Shown here piece by piece: positions 40,960 through 49,815 of a stretch of DNA of 64,000 nucleotides. The notes beneath the pieces are model-generated. The model did no database searches. It worked only from the letters and a program-made list of their open reading frames with translations, and was not told the origin of the DNA. Every line of letters starts with the position of its first letter. The stretch's first letter is position 1. The position numbers and the translations under genes were made by a program. Origin of the DNA: Paenibacillus baekrokdamisoli (lineage in GTDB: Bacteria; Bacillota; Bacilli; Paenibacillales; Paenibacillaceae); contig NZ_AP019308.1 of the NCBI RefSeq assembly GCF_003945345.1, positions 4,171,501-4,235,500 on the forward strand, written 5' to 3'.

Positions 40960-42663
40960 TTAGTTTGTATACTCATTACCTAGGATCAGGAATACACTCG
41001 ACGTCCAGGTAAAAGCCCGATCGCGCAAGCCTTGTCCCGTAATCGCGTCGAAATTCTCAGCCATTCCGCTGCGATCCAGCATCGAGCAGAATCGGCGTGA
41101 GACCTCCTCTGCCAGCTCACGATCTCCCGCTGCGGCGACCCCTTCCACAAGCAGCATAGTTGAGGGTGCCCAGATGGGGCCTCGCCAATAGCCGTCCGGA
41201 TTATAGAAAGAACTATTCACGCTCTCTGTCGCCCATCCATTAGCTGTTAAGAAACGCCCTTCCTCCCTTAGCCCATTCAAAAGAGCTGTGCGGATCGGCT
41301 CAGGTAGACGTTTGCCCAGCAGAATCGGAACGAACAAGAGGAGACTGTCTCCTTCGGAAATCTCATGCGTACCAGAGCGGCAAGCCGTAAATCGGCCATC
41401 CTTCCAGAAATGGCTAATCATCTTTTCCAGTGTGCCCTCAGCAAGCCGTCGCCATTCGGTCGCTTCTTCCGTATGCCCGAGCAGTCCCGCGATTTCTGCC
41501 AAAAGCTCCGCTTGCAGAATAAGAAAGGCTGCTAAATCCGGGCTTTCGACCGGAATGCCATTATTGAAAGCCGTGCTGTTATCCCAGCCAGAGTCGTTGC
41601 CGTGATTGTATTGCGGAATTCCATCTCTATCGCCGTCGCGATAACGGAACCACCACTTCGTCCATTTGGACAGAGGTCCATAGACCTCACGAAGCTGCGC
41701 GTCCTTGATGTAGTCCGTTCTGGCCATCATCCAGGCAAGTGTCCACCCGTGTATGGGCGGTTTGTTACAGTTCCAGAGCTCATACTTATCATTGATAAAG
41801 TCAGGAATCAAGCCGCTCTCATCCTGCCGGTCGAAGAAGATCATGAATTGATCCCACGCCAGCTTCGGATCATGGCGAACAAGCGCCATCGCATTGAAGC
41901 AGTGATCCCAGCTCCATATATTCGTCATCCAGTTCTTCGACATATACATCGCTGGTCTGGTCAGACAGCCCTCTGCCGGAACAAAGCAGGACCAAGTGAT
42001 ATAGGCGGCCAGCTCTCGACTTTCTTCCCAGTGCTCTGGCAAGGGTAGACTGCGATCCAGCCACTGGTTAAATTCCTCTTTCACTTGTTTCACAGCATCG
42101 TCGAACGATTCCCATTCCGCTCTTGGCTCCCAAACCGTGCGGAATTCTTCAATGGCGAACTCGGAAATACCCGATTGGCCATCTGGCAGGAAATTCGCGA
42201 TTACGTAGGAGCTTTTGATTTTGTCCCATGGTACTTCCATCTTCAGATCGCCAGTCAGCGCAGTCAGCATGAACCTGCATTCATGCGTAAAGCTGTTCAC
42301 TTCCCAGCTGCTCGGCGCCGCTTGATACGCATAATCGTAAGCGGCTGTACGGAAGGTCAAGCGAATTCCGCATTTTCTCGTACGAACTCTGAATGTCCGG
42401 CGGTCAGAGATACAGATCTCAGCCGTTAAGCCTGCCGGCGATTCAAGCCGAATCCGCTCGGGGCAAGCTTCTGCCTTGAACGGCACGGAATGACCGCTTT
42501 CATCCAGCATATCAATATGGAACGCCTCGCCGAATTTATCATCGCCACCACGCACCGTGCGCAGATACAGGCCTTGTTGTCTATCTTGGGCTTCAGGCAG
42601 AATCGAGATCGCTAGGAAGGATTCTCTACGGCTGAAAGGTACAATGTTCAGGTCAAAGTTCAT
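40960..42663 (-). CDS. GH63-like (alpha/alpha)6-barrel glycosidase
   Basis: A 567-residue protein. The N-terminal 190 residues form a beta-sandwich-like region, followed by a helical barrel with motifs of the GH63/trehalase-like group: WSWDHCFNAMAL (near 253), NKPPIHGWTLAWMM, the acid-containing NDSGWDNSTAFNNG (near 365) and RGPIWAPSTMLL. Members hydrolyse alpha-glucosides, mannosylglycerate or glucosylglycerate. No signal peptide is seen, so it is probably cytosolic. AGGAG precedes ATG 42663. It is the upstream end of the second glycan locus. An IS110 element sits immediately upstream and may have displaced its original promoter. Confidence 0.82.
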   Translation of the reverse strand: MNFDLNIVPFSRRESFLAISILPEAQDRQQGLYLRTVRGGDDKFGEAFHIDMLDESGHSVPFKAEACPERIRLESPAGLTAEICISDRRTFRVRTRKCGIRLTFRTAAYDYAYQAAPSSWEVNSFTHECRFMLTALTGDLKMEVPWDKIKSSYVIANFLPDGQSGISEFAIEEFRTVWEPRAEWESFDDAVKQVKEEFNQWLDRSLPLPEHWEESRELAAYITWSCFVPAEGCLTRPAMYMSKNWMTNIWSWDHCFNAMALVRHDPKLAWDQFMIFFDRQDESGLIPDFINDKYELWNCNKPPIHGWTLAWMMARTDYIKDAQLREVYGPLSKWTKWWFRYRDGDRDGIPQYNHGNDSGWDNSTAFNNGIPVESPDLAAFLILQAELLAEIAGLLGHTEEATEWRRLAEGTLEKMISHFWKDGRFTACRSGTHEISEGDSLLLFVPILLGKRLPEPIRTALLNGLREEGRFLTANGWATESVNSSFYNPDGYWRGPIWAPSTMLLVEGVAAAGDRELAEEVSRRFCSMLDRSGMAENFDAITGQGLRDRAFTWTSSVFLILGNEYTN

Positions 42664-42899
42664 TTATCTATCTCCTCGTATAGTATTTCTTGAAGCTATT
42701 TGAATGCCAGTTTCCAGCCCCCGAGGGGGCTGGAAGGCCACTTCAAAATTTCCAGCAAATCGCACCTTGAAAATTAAAAAGGGACTGGACTTTCCGGCAT
42801 GCCTCTGGACAATGGAACTTAGGGTCCATTCGGGGAAATTCTTATTTCTCCTGTAGCACTGTCTACTCTCAAAGTCTGTTTCTCCGGTATTCGTTTGAA

Positions 42900-43060
42900 C
42901 TTCTTACCCGCTGGCTGTTCCCTTCGGTAGCCCATGCCCGGTTTTAGCAGGTCCGGGGCAGCTCATGGACCGAAGCGTGTTCTTATATGCGAGGGTGATT
43001 GATCTGCGAGTGCGCCGGAGGCATCCCGGAGAGTCCGTTCCCTGGATCCCCTGTAGAAAG
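42900..43060 (+). ncRNA. Candidate IS110 bridge RNA region
   Basis: In IS110-type elements a structured RNA encoded between the left end and the transposase guides target and donor choice through internal loops. Here 42922-42975 folds as nested stems: CTTCGGT with ACCGAAG (outer, 7 pairs), CATG with CATG, and CCCGG with CCGGG, with unequal internal loops (AGCC on the left; GCAGCT and G on the right) and an 11-base apical loop. The position and fold fit; limits of the RNA and guide bases are not determined. Confidence 0.35.
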
Positions 43061-43073
43061 GAGGAGATTCCAC

Positions 43074-44318
43074 TTGAAGCTATTTGTCGGTATTGACGTT
43101 AGCTCGCAAGAGCTAGAAGCGTGTTTTATGAACTCGGACGGCGATAAGCTGGAATCGTTCAAAGTGAAAAACGACTTGCAGGGGGCTTCCCATCTGCGTG
43201 ATCGTATCGTCATTGCGGTGGACAAGCATTCGTCTTCGGAAATACACATTGGGCTAGAAGCCACCTCGGTCTACAGCTGGCATCCCGCCATGTACATGCA
43301 TGAAGATCCAGCGCTGAAAGAGCGAAAGACCAAAGTCTTTACGATCAATCCGAAGCTCGTCAGCAAGTTCAGAGAGGCTTACCCCGACCTAGACAAGACC
43401 GACCGTCTCGACGCATGGGTCATTGCAGACCGGCTTCGCTTCGGCAGACTGACGACCACCATCGTCATGCAGGAGCAGTATGTCGCACTTCAGCGCCTAA
43501 CCCGGATGCGGTTTCACATGGTTCACAACTTGACTCGTGAGAAGCAATACTTCCTGCAGAACTTGTTCTACAAATGCAATGCCTTTACTACCGAAGTGGA
43601 TAGCTCCGTTTTCGGCCACGCTCTCATGGAAATGCTCTCAGAGAAGTTCAGTCTAGATGACATCGCAACGATGGACGTCACTGATTTGGCTGACTACTTG
43701 CGAGATAAGGGACGCAATCGCTTCCCAGACCCAGAGAATGTCGCTCGCTGTATCCAGAAAGCCGCAAGAGCTTCTTACCGACTCTCAAAGGTTGTCGAGG
43801 ATTCTATTGATCTTGTGCTCGGCACATCCATTCAAGCTATACGGAGTATCCAAGCCCAGCTCAAAGATCTCGACAAGGCCATAGAACGCATTCTTGAAAG
43901 CATGCCGGAGTCTAAATGCTTGCGCTCCGTTCCTGGCATTGACCGCGTTTACGCCGCCGGTATCCTCGCTGAAATCGGCAACATAGACCGATTCAACGAC
44001 CAAGCCGCTGTGGCCAAGTACGCCGGTCTCACATGGCGCAGACACCAGTCCGGCCCGTTTGAAGCAGAAGACACTAAACGCATTAAATCCGGCAACCGTT
44101 TCCTTCGCTATTACCTGGTTGAAGCTGCCAACTCGGTGAAAAACCGCGATGATGAATTCGGTGAGTATTACCGGAAGAAATACAAGGAAGTACCCAAGCA
44201 CCAACACAAACGCGCCCTCGTCTTAACGGCAAGAAAACTTGTGCGTCTGGTCGATGTACTGCTACGCAACGGCCAACTCTACACGCCTAGAAGGAAGGTG
44301 AATAGCGCGAAGGATTAA
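43074..44318 (+). CDS. IS110-family transposase (DEDD recombinase)
   Basis: A 414-residue recombinase. The N-terminal RuvC-like domain has the acidic set Asp8 (GIDVS), Glu62 (GLEATS), Asp110 and Asp113 (KTDRLDAW), and the C-terminal Tnp domain has the SVPGIDRVYAAGILAEIG and SGNRFLRYYL stretches, where the catalytic serine is expected. The start is TTG 43074, with AAAGGAGGAG eight bases upstream; no ATG serves. Full length and apparently intact. Confidence 0.93.
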   Translation: MKLFVGIDVSSQELEACFMNSDGDKLESFKVKNDLQGASHLRDRIVIAVDKHSSSEIHIGLEATSVYSWHPAMYMHEDPALKERKTKVFTINPKLVSKFREAYPDLDKTDRLDAWVIADRLRFGRLTTTIVMQEQYVALQRLTRMRFHMVHNLTREKQYFLQNLFYKCNAFTTEVDSSVFGHALMEMLSEKFSLDDIATMDVTDLADYLRDKGRNRFPDPENVARCIQKAARASYRLSKVVEDSIDLVLGTSIQAIRSIQAQLKDLDKAIERILESMPESKCLRSVPGIDRVYAAGILAEIGNIDRFNDQAAVAKYAGLTWRRHQSGPFEAEDTKRIKSGNRFLRYYLVEAANSVKNRDDEFGEYYRKKYKEVPKHQHKRALVLTARKLVRLVDVLLRNGQLYTPRRKVNSAKD

Positions 44319-44348
44319 CGCCTCCTTTGCCAAGGTCCTTCATTAATT

Positions 44349-44388
44349 CCCAGTAAAAATATGGTAATTAGACGTTTTTTCTACTGGG
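44349..44388 (+). terminator. Hairpin after the IS110 transposase (terminator or right-end structure)
   Basis: CCCAGTA (44349-44355) pairs with TACTGGG (44382-44388), extended by AAAAA against TTTTT. It may stop transposase transcription or belong to the right end. The following stretch up to 44618 shows no convincing gene; a 77-codon open frame there has no recognisable features. Confidence 0.45.
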
Positions 44389-44618
44389 TTAGGTTTGATG
44401 CGCCCATTTTTCCTGGCTGAAACGCTTTATAGCCAAGATAATTTCCAATTCGTAAGAATCATGGGCTTGACATCATACCGCTGGACTTTACGGAACAGTA
44501 TGCGCTTTCATTATACCGAAAGGAACGCTGCGGAAGAACCGACAGTTGTTTGTGATGGTTCGGGTATTTGTTGCGTGATGGAGGGTTGTGTGGTGAACAG
44601 GGGGCATTTTGTTCGGTT

Positions 44619-44918
44619 TCAGGGGTGATTTTGTTCGAATGTGTGAGGGCATTTACTAAAATCCTTTACAGATAAAGCTTTTAGTAATTCTGATGTGGAC
44701 TTAGTACGTCCTTCTATATAGGCTTCCATGCTTTCATTCATCATTTGTCCAAGGTCAGGATTCGATTGGATATCCGCAGCAATGGAATTGTGATCTTCCT
44801 CTTGAAGAACGATAGTGAATTTTCCTTTTCCAGGAATAAAGACTTGGCGAACAGAATTCTCTCTGTTCATGTTTGATAACTGTTCCATTAAGTCTTCTGT
44901 AGTTCGAACTTCTTCCAT
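44619..44918 (-). CDS. Small hypothetical protein
   Basis: A 99-residue acidic, soluble protein, with a central beta segment (VRQVFIPGKGKFTIVLQEED) followed by helices (NPDLGQMMNESMEAYIEGR, then STSELLKALSVKDF). The composition and helical C-terminus recall the antitoxins of type II systems, but no toxin gene is adjacent, so no function is given. A GGCGGTG ribosome binding site precedes the ATG. The last 12 residues look unlike the rest and may result from a junction near the IS element. The gap 44919-45066 holds nothing recognised. Confidence 0.6.
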   Translation of the reverse strand: MEEVRTTEDLMEQLSNMNRENSVRQVFIPGKGKFTIVLQEEDHNSIAADIQSNPDLGQMMNESMEAYIEGRTKSTSELLKALSVKDFSKCPHTFEQNHP

Positions 44919-45066
44919 TTAATCACCGCCAATCTAAATTTATATTTTCATCATACCATAGTAAACGCTGGAATAAACGAATCAAGTACTCGGCAAAGAT
45001 GAGGATTGAACCGTTGGCCTCACCCATACAACTTAACCGAACGGATTGTCATAACGTTCCGAGTCA

Positions 45067-45426
45067 TCACTTATGCAGGATGCTACTTTCCAACGGAACG
45101 ATAAGCTCAAACACCTTAGCAATATCTTCTTGGCTTACATTGAAGTGCTCAAGCGTGCCTTGAAGATGCTTCGCGATGGCTTGGAAATGCTCACGTTGAA
45201 GGTTAAATCCCTGATGGGCCTTCTCCATGGATTTGCCCGTATACTGATTAGGTCCGCCGAGAGCAAAGCTAAGGAAATGGGCTTGATGCCTTCGCAGTCG
45301 GTCAAGGTCCGTATGCTCAAAAAAACGATTTACCGTTTCATCCTCCAACACGCGTTTGTAGAACTCATCTACTACCGGAGCTAACCCTTCTACTCCCCCG
45401 AACTTTGCATACAATGATTGTTCCAT
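45067..45426 (-). CDS. Group I truncated haemoglobin
   Basis: A 119-residue haem protein of the 2-over-2 globin fold. Tyr at B10 (DEFYKRV), Gln and Phe in the E helix (RRHQAHFLSFALGGP) and proximal His F8 (KAHQGF) are all present, as in group I truncated globins, which bind oxygen and detoxify nitric oxide. The start 45426 (MEQSLYAKFGG) has AGGAGG seven bases upstream; the frame stays open 33 bases further. It follows two kinase genes by 70 bases on the same strand. Confidence 0.93.
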   Translation of the reverse strand: MEQSLYAKFGGVEGLAPVVDEFYKRVLEDETVNRFFEHTDLDRLRRHQAHFLSFALGGPNQYTGKSMEKAHQGFNLQREHFQAIAKHLQGTLEHFNVSQEDIAKVFELIVPLESSILHK

Positions 45427-45495
45427 ACTCGTTCCTCCTCGATCTCTTGTTACCCGCAAGTATAGCTGAATATGATGTTCAATACTGTGAACGGG

Positions 45496-46821
45496 TTACA
45501 TTTTGCGATATTTGGGGAACTGTAGAGTAAAGGTTGTCCCTGCACCCTGATTGCTTGACACCTTGATGCTTCCGTCATGCTTCTGCATGATAAGATAGCA
45601 ATATGACAAGCCAAGCCCGAAGTTCTCCTCCCTCTTCTTCGTTGAATAGAACGGATCAAAGATTTGCGCTTCGGCTTTCTTAGCCAATCCTTTTCCATTA
45701 TCGGCAAAGTCGATCCGGATTCCGCTCTTGCCCTCATATATTCTTATTGCAAGTGCTCCGCCTTCACCCTCCATGGCATCTATCGCATTGCAGATTAAAT
45801 TACTGAACACTTCCTGTAGATGGAGCTTATCGCACATCATATCGCCGACGAAGGAATAATCCGTGCTAACGGAAACTCGTTTACTTTCGAGCAGATAACG
45901 ATTGGAATGCAGCGCATGTGTCATCATATCCATTAAGTTCGCCCCACCTTCCACAAGCTCCACGTCTTCAATTTGCTTCTGAATCCGTTTGACCATATGC
46001 ATCACTTGCTTTGTTTCTGCCAAAATTCGTTCAATATCTTCGTCTATTTGTTCGCTGCGTTGGGCATGCACATGCTCCTTCACTCTTCCCGTCAGCATGT
46101 CAATGTTAGTTATACGATTCTTCACGGCATGGTTAAACATAGCGGCGCCAGATGCAAGTCCTTTTATCATCTGGTCATGCAGTTGTCTCTCGAATCTTAT
46201 TCTCACCCCAAGTACTCCGAAACGAATTGCAGCAATGATAAAAAAAACAAAGCCGCACCAAACAACGATAGAGAGGTTCAAGTAGCCGTCAAACTTCTGA
46301 TTCACAGCTCTGTTCATATGGTTGAATACGACAATGGCGATAATCGGCGGAACAAAGAAGCAGGACGTAATGAGCCGATATTTTCTCTTTACACGGTTCT
46401 TTTCCTTTAAATAAGAAGAAACAAGCAAGCAGCAGCCCCCCAAATAATAAGGAGCCGTCCATAAGAGCATGAGAATAAAATCAATCTGTATTTCAGGTCT
46501 CAACGGACTGACAAGCAGCGTTACAGCGATAGGCAGAGGAAGCACGTAAGCTAGTAATTTCTTGGTGTGGTGGGTTACAGCTTCGGAATAGGAGATTGCG
46601 AACATAACAAATCCGTATGGAGAACAAGCTTGAAGGATGAAGAAGAGGAAGCTGCGCAGTTCGGACTGGACAACCACATCGGAAAGACTACCTAAACCGG
46701 TAAAAAGCAAAAAAAGAACCGCCCACTTATTTGACTCCTGCTTCGGACCGTAATAATAAAGAAAACCAGCAAGCGACAGATCCAGGATGGCTGAATAAAT
46801 CAATTTTATTCCCCCCGCCAA
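45496..46821 (-). CDS. Membrane sensor histidine kinase (first of two paralogues)
   Basis: A 441-residue kinase with six or seven membrane helices in the first 230 residues and no extracytoplasmic domain of note. The dimerisation/phospho-acceptor box is NHAVKNRITNIDML (His near residue 231), and HATPase boxes are NLICNAIDAM, DNGKGL, FYSTKK and FGLGLSYCYL. Strongly similar over its whole length to the kinase just upstream (MLNHTLKNRITNIDML). The membrane-embedded sensor suggests it senses the membrane state or a small hydrophobic molecule. 49 bases separate it from its paralogue. Confidence 0.9.
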   Translation of the reverse strand: MAGGIKLIYSAILDLSLAGFLYYYGPKQESNKWAVLFLLFTGLGSLSDVVVQSELRSFLFFILQACSPYGFVMFAISYSEAVTHHTKKLLAYVLPLPIAVTLLVSPLRPEIQIDFILMLLWTAPYYLGGCCLLVSSYLKEKNRVKRKYRLITSCFFVPPIIAIVVFNHMNRAVNQKFDGYLNLSIVVWCGFVFFIIAAIRFGVLGVRIRFERQLHDQMIKGLASGAAMFNHAVKNRITNIDMLTGRVKEHVHAQRSEQIDEDIERILAETKQVMHMVKRIQKQIEDVELVEGGANLMDMMTHALHSNRYLLESKRVSVSTDYSFVGDMMCDKLHLQEVFSNLICNAIDAMEGEGGALAIRIYEGKSGIRIDFADNGKGLAKKAEAQIFDPFYSTKKREENFGLGLSYCYLIMQKHDGSIKVSSNQGAGTTFTLQFPKYRKM

Positions 46822-46870
46822 CTAACTAACCCTACATCGATTATACGTTAGTTAATGTGGTTTGGAAATA

Positions 46871-48229
46871 TTATACAATGCGAGATTTGGGTAAATGAAT
46901 GGTGAATGTCGCTCCTGTCTCCTGCTTGCTCGCCACTTCTATTTTGCCCCCATGCTTCCGCATGACAAGATAACAATAGGACAGCCCTAGTCCAAAATTG
47001 TCCTCCTTATGCTTGGTGGAATAGAAGGGATCGAATATTTTAGGAACAGCTTCCTTGGCAACCCCTTTGCCATTATCGGTAAAATCTATCAAAATGTATT
47101 TTTTATTTTCATAGATAGTTATGGAGAGTGCCCCGTTTTCCCCTTCCATCGCATCAATCGCGTTGCGGAGCAAGTTGTTAAACACTTCTTGCAAATGCAC
47201 CCTGTCGCACAGAATTTGAAATTGTGCAGTATCATTCATCGTGACAGAAATGCGTTTGTTTTCAAATAAATTTCTATTGGCATGCAGGGCATGGCTGACA
47301 ATATCAATCAGATTGTCGGTATCCTCTATGATCTCTACCTCTTCGATTTGCTTCTGAATTCGTTTGATCATCTGCATCATTTGCTTGGATTCCGCCAGAA
47401 TAAGCTCAACGTCGCCGTTGATATGTTCATATTGCAGCAGCCGGGAGGTTTCTTTCAACCGTGATGCTAACATGTCAATGTTGGTTATCCGATTCTTCAA
47501 GGTATGATTCAGCATGGCTGTGCCTGAAGCAACTCCCGTGATGGTTTGATCAAGCAATTGTTTCTCAAATTTGATTTTCACGCCAAACACGCCGAAGCGA
47601 ATCGCGAACAAAATATTGATACTAAATACAATCGCTCCAGAAAGATAAAAGTACTCTACTTCATTCACTTGAAAGCCAAATACCCTAACAACATTGTATA
47701 ACGCAAAATTAACGACAATGGATGGAACAATTACGCATGCAGCGACAAGGCGCAAGGTTTTCTTTTTGGTTTTTTTCTCCTTGATATAAGCAAAAATGAG
47801 CAAGAAGCAAGTGGTGAGATAGTATGGAGCATTCCATAATAATAACACTCTGTAATCAACCACAAGATCGGGCTGCTCAGCAGCGAAAGCACACATCATC
47901 ACGATTGGGAAGAGCAGCCAGACAGCCAACCTGTTGTTCGTGCGACGACTCATCAATTCCGAGTCAACAATGGAGAACATGAGGAATCCATAAGGGGTAA
48001 CGATCCCCTGCAGAACAATAATCAAAGGATTTGCCTTCGTTAGTGCCATATAAAGCGAGGAATTGCTCCATTGAGAGGATTTCATTGCGGGCAATATCAC
48101 GTTGGCAATCAAATGTGCCAGATCGTATAGAGCGGCGAAGCTCATTGTGAATAGCAGCCATTTGATCGATTCTTTTTTCGGACCATAAATATACAATAAG
48201 GTAACCGCTATTAACCCTAATGTAGACAT
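46871..48229 (-). CDS. Membrane sensor histidine kinase (second of two paralogues)
   Basis: A 452-residue paralogue of the neighbouring kinase: multi-helix N-terminal domain (ending near residue 215, RFGVFGVKIKFEKQ), His box NHTLKNR (near 240) and complete HATPase (NLLRNAIDAM, DNGKGV, FGLGLSYCYL). It starts 24 bases after the Crp/Fnr gene stop with GGAGGG as ribosome binding site. The pair arose by tandem duplication. Its cognate regulator is probably the response regulator at 49040-49717, the only one close by. Confidence 0.9.
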   Translation of the reverse strand: MSTLGLIAVTLLYIYGPKKESIKWLLFTMSFAALYDLAHLIANVILPAMKSSQWSNSSLYMALTKANPLIIVLQGIVTPYGFLMFSIVDSELMSRRTNNRLAVWLLFPIVMMCAFAAEQPDLVVDYRVLLLWNAPYYLTTCFLLIFAYIKEKKTKKKTLRLVAACVIVPSIVVNFALYNVVRVFGFQVNEVEYFYLSGAIVFSINILFAIRFGVFGVKIKFEKQLLDQTITGVASGTAMLNHTLKNRITNIDMLASRLKETSRLLQYEHINGDVELILAESKQMMQMIKRIQKQIEEVEIIEDTDNLIDIVSHALHANRNLFENKRISVTMNDTAQFQILCDRVHLQEVFNNLLRNAIDAMEGENGALSITIYENKKYILIDFTDNGKGVAKEAVPKIFDPFYSTKHKEDNFGLGLSYCYLVMRKHGGKIEVASKQETGATFTIHLPKSRIV

Positions 48230-48253
48230 GTAACCCTCCGATCGTCAACAAGC

Positions 48254-48937
48254 TTAAAAACTAGTTACTTTATCTGACAACAGATGCTTGTTTTTAACGA
48301 TAATCCGCTTCTTATTTACTACAATGATGTGATCTGCCTGCAGTTCAGTCAATACTTTCGATACCATTTCTCTCGTGCAGCCTACCATATCAGCAATTTG
48401 CTGCTGCGTTAATCGCAAGTTGATCATGATCGTTTGATTGAGCGTAATGCCATATTCCTCGGCTAAACAGAGCAGCTGTTTATAAATGCGTGTGCGTACG
48501 TCCAGGAATGTGATGTCATGAATGCGATCGTTGGCTCGCCGCAGCCGCTTGATTAGAATCGTTAGCAGCTTATAAGTAACTCCCGGATTCGTTTCAAGCA
48601 AGCCTTGTAAATTACGCCTCTCAATTGCTGCAAGTACTGCTTTGTCCACAACCTCCGCATTGGCCGAGCGACATTCACTTCCATCAAACAATGACATTTC
48701 CCCAAAAACATCGCCTTCCTGGAGGGTAGACAGCACAAACTTCTTGCCATTATCGAATCGATTGATTTCCACCGTTCCCGAGAGAACAATATACAATTCA
48801 TCCCCAATATCACCTTCCATGAAAATAAACGAGTTCTGATCGTACCTCTTTTCACTCATATATTGAGAGGTATGCTCCATGTCACTCGTAGTGAAGTCAT
48901 CAAAGAATGATAGTGATTTCAATCGCTCTACGTTCAT
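48254..48937 (-). CDS. Crp/Fnr family transcriptional regulator
   Basis: A 227-residue regulator: cyclic-nucleotide-binding-type beta-barrel (FIFMEGDIGDELYIVLSGTV, GDVFGEMSLFDG, the FGE motif of cNMP binding) and a C-terminal winged helix (RLTQQQIADMVGCTREMVSKVL). There are no clustered N-terminal cysteines for an Fe-S centre. Start 48937 (MNVERL) follows GGAAGG by eight bases; the ATG 18 bases earlier has none. It begins an operon with two kinases and possibly the haemoglobin gene. Confidence 0.92.
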   Translation of the reverse strand: MNVERLKSLSFFDDFTTSDMEHTSQYMSEKRYDQNSFIFMEGDIGDELYIVLSGTVEINRFDNGKKFVLSTLQEGDVFGEMSLFDGSECRSANAEVVDKAVLAAIERRNLQGLLETNPGVTYKLLTILIKRLRRANDRIHDITFLDVRTRIYKQLLCLAEEYGITLNQTIMINLRLTQQQIADMVGCTREMVSKVLTELQADHIIVVNKKRIIVKNKHLLSDKVTSF

Positions 48938-48994
48938 CGGAACACCTTCCTTCATTCCTTCATACTTACTTCTGATAGTATGAACTTTTGATCA

Positions 48995-49024
48995 TAAAAA
49001 AAAATACTCAATGAATAGAGTATT
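48995..49024 (-). terminator. Terminator after the response regulator gene
   Basis: On the minus strand AATACTC and GAGTATT, with an 8-base loop, are followed by nine T. It follows the stop codon at 49040 by about 16 bases and separates the regulator from the Crp operon. Confidence 0.85.
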
Positions 49025-49039
49025 TAATCGAATATAATT

Positions 49040-49717
49040 CTATGGTATAATATTTAACTTTTTAGCCAAATCTACAATTTCACTTGTGTTTTGTTTTTTA
49101 AGACGTAACCATTCCAGGTAGGGAAACTTCCCCTTCAATAACTTACTTACTTTAAAAATCTCATTGTTGATCGATTGCTCCGTATAGAATAGCTCATCCG
49201 CTATTTGGCTGCGATCATACCCCTCGCTTAGCAAGCGAAGAACTTGCACCTGAAGCTTGGTGATTTGCGATTTTAATTGCTGCTCCTGGGTATTAATCAA
49301 TTGATTAACCAGCTTCCGCGCCGATGAGTGATGGATTCCCGATTTCTTAGTATGAGCTTGACGAATGGCTTCTGGAATATCACTGTAATATTCCTTCGTA
49401 ATATAATTGACTACCCGACCGAATGTCATGGCTTGTAGAACCACTTCTTCTAAATCAAATGAAGATAGAATGATGATCTTCAAATCGAACCCTAGCCACT
49501 GCGATTCGAGCGCTACATTTAATCCCCCTTGGTAGTCTCCGGAAAGGTTCATATCCAGCAGCAGCACATCGATGGCTGCGGTTCTCAATAGTTCCATTAA
49601 ATCAGCTTTGGTCCCCGATACACCAACTACCTCGAGATCCGCTTCTTTACCTATATAATCGGATAATAGATCTAGAAATACAGGATCGTCATCACATATA
49701 CAAACACGAATGGTCAT
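49040..49717 (-). CDS. Response regulator with LuxR-like C-terminal domain
   Basis: A 225-residue regulator: receiver (VCICDDDPVF; phospho-accepting Asp in VLLLDMNLSG near residue 54; SSFD) and a helix-turn-helix region (QVQVLRLLSEGYDRSQIADEL, then TEQSINNEIFKVSKLL) of NarL/LuxR type, although the second half departs from the usual motif. ATG 49717. It is a separate transcript upstream of the Crp and kinase genes, which it probably joins as a signalling set. Confidence 0.85.
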   Translation of the reverse strand: MTIRVCICDDDPVFLDLLSDYIGKEADLEVVGVSGTKADLMELLRTAAIDVLLLDMNLSGDYQGGLNVALESQWLGFDLKIIILSSFDLEEVVLQAMTFGRVVNYITKEYYSDIPEAIRQAHTKKSGIHHSSARKLVNQLINTQEQQLKSQITKLQVQVLRLLSEGYDRSQIADELFYTEQSINNEIFKVSKLLKGKFPYLEWLRLKKQNTSEIVDLAKKLNIIP

Positions 49718-49815
49718 TCATTTCCACCCCATACTGGATAACAATTCGCTAAATAATGATCTATCTCCTTCTTTCCTTTTCCTACAATTAACCCTCATTC
49801 TTGTCTATCTATTCC

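Larger units (their letters stand above)
42703..44390 (+). mobile_element. IS110-family insertion sequence (ends approximate)
   Basis: The element consists of a long non-coding 5' part (about 370 bases), one transposase gene and a short 3' part with a hairpin. IS110 elements lack terminal inverted repeats, so the ends were guessed: the left near a perfect hairpin at 42712-42735 (arms TTCCAGCCCC/GGGGCTGGAA), the right after the hairpin at 44349-44388. A 14-base match, CTTGAAGCTATTTG, occurs at 42689-42702 and again over the transposase start (43073-43086). A long 5' non-coding part is what is known for the IS110 (not IS1111) group. Confidence 0.6.

Noticed and set aside
42689..43086. 14-base direct repeat (CTTGAAGCTATTTG) as target-site duplication of the IS110 element
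   Set aside because: IS110 elements do not make such duplications and the second copy is inside the transposase start; kept only as a curiosity.
44395..44628. 77-codon plus-strand frame after the IS110 transposase
   Set aside because: No convincing ribosome binding site, unusual composition and no recognisable features; probably chance.
45485..45499. TGTGAACGGGTTACA as a Crp/Fnr site before the haemoglobin gene
   Set aside because: It has one base too few between half-sites and one mismatch, and it overlaps the kinase stop codon.
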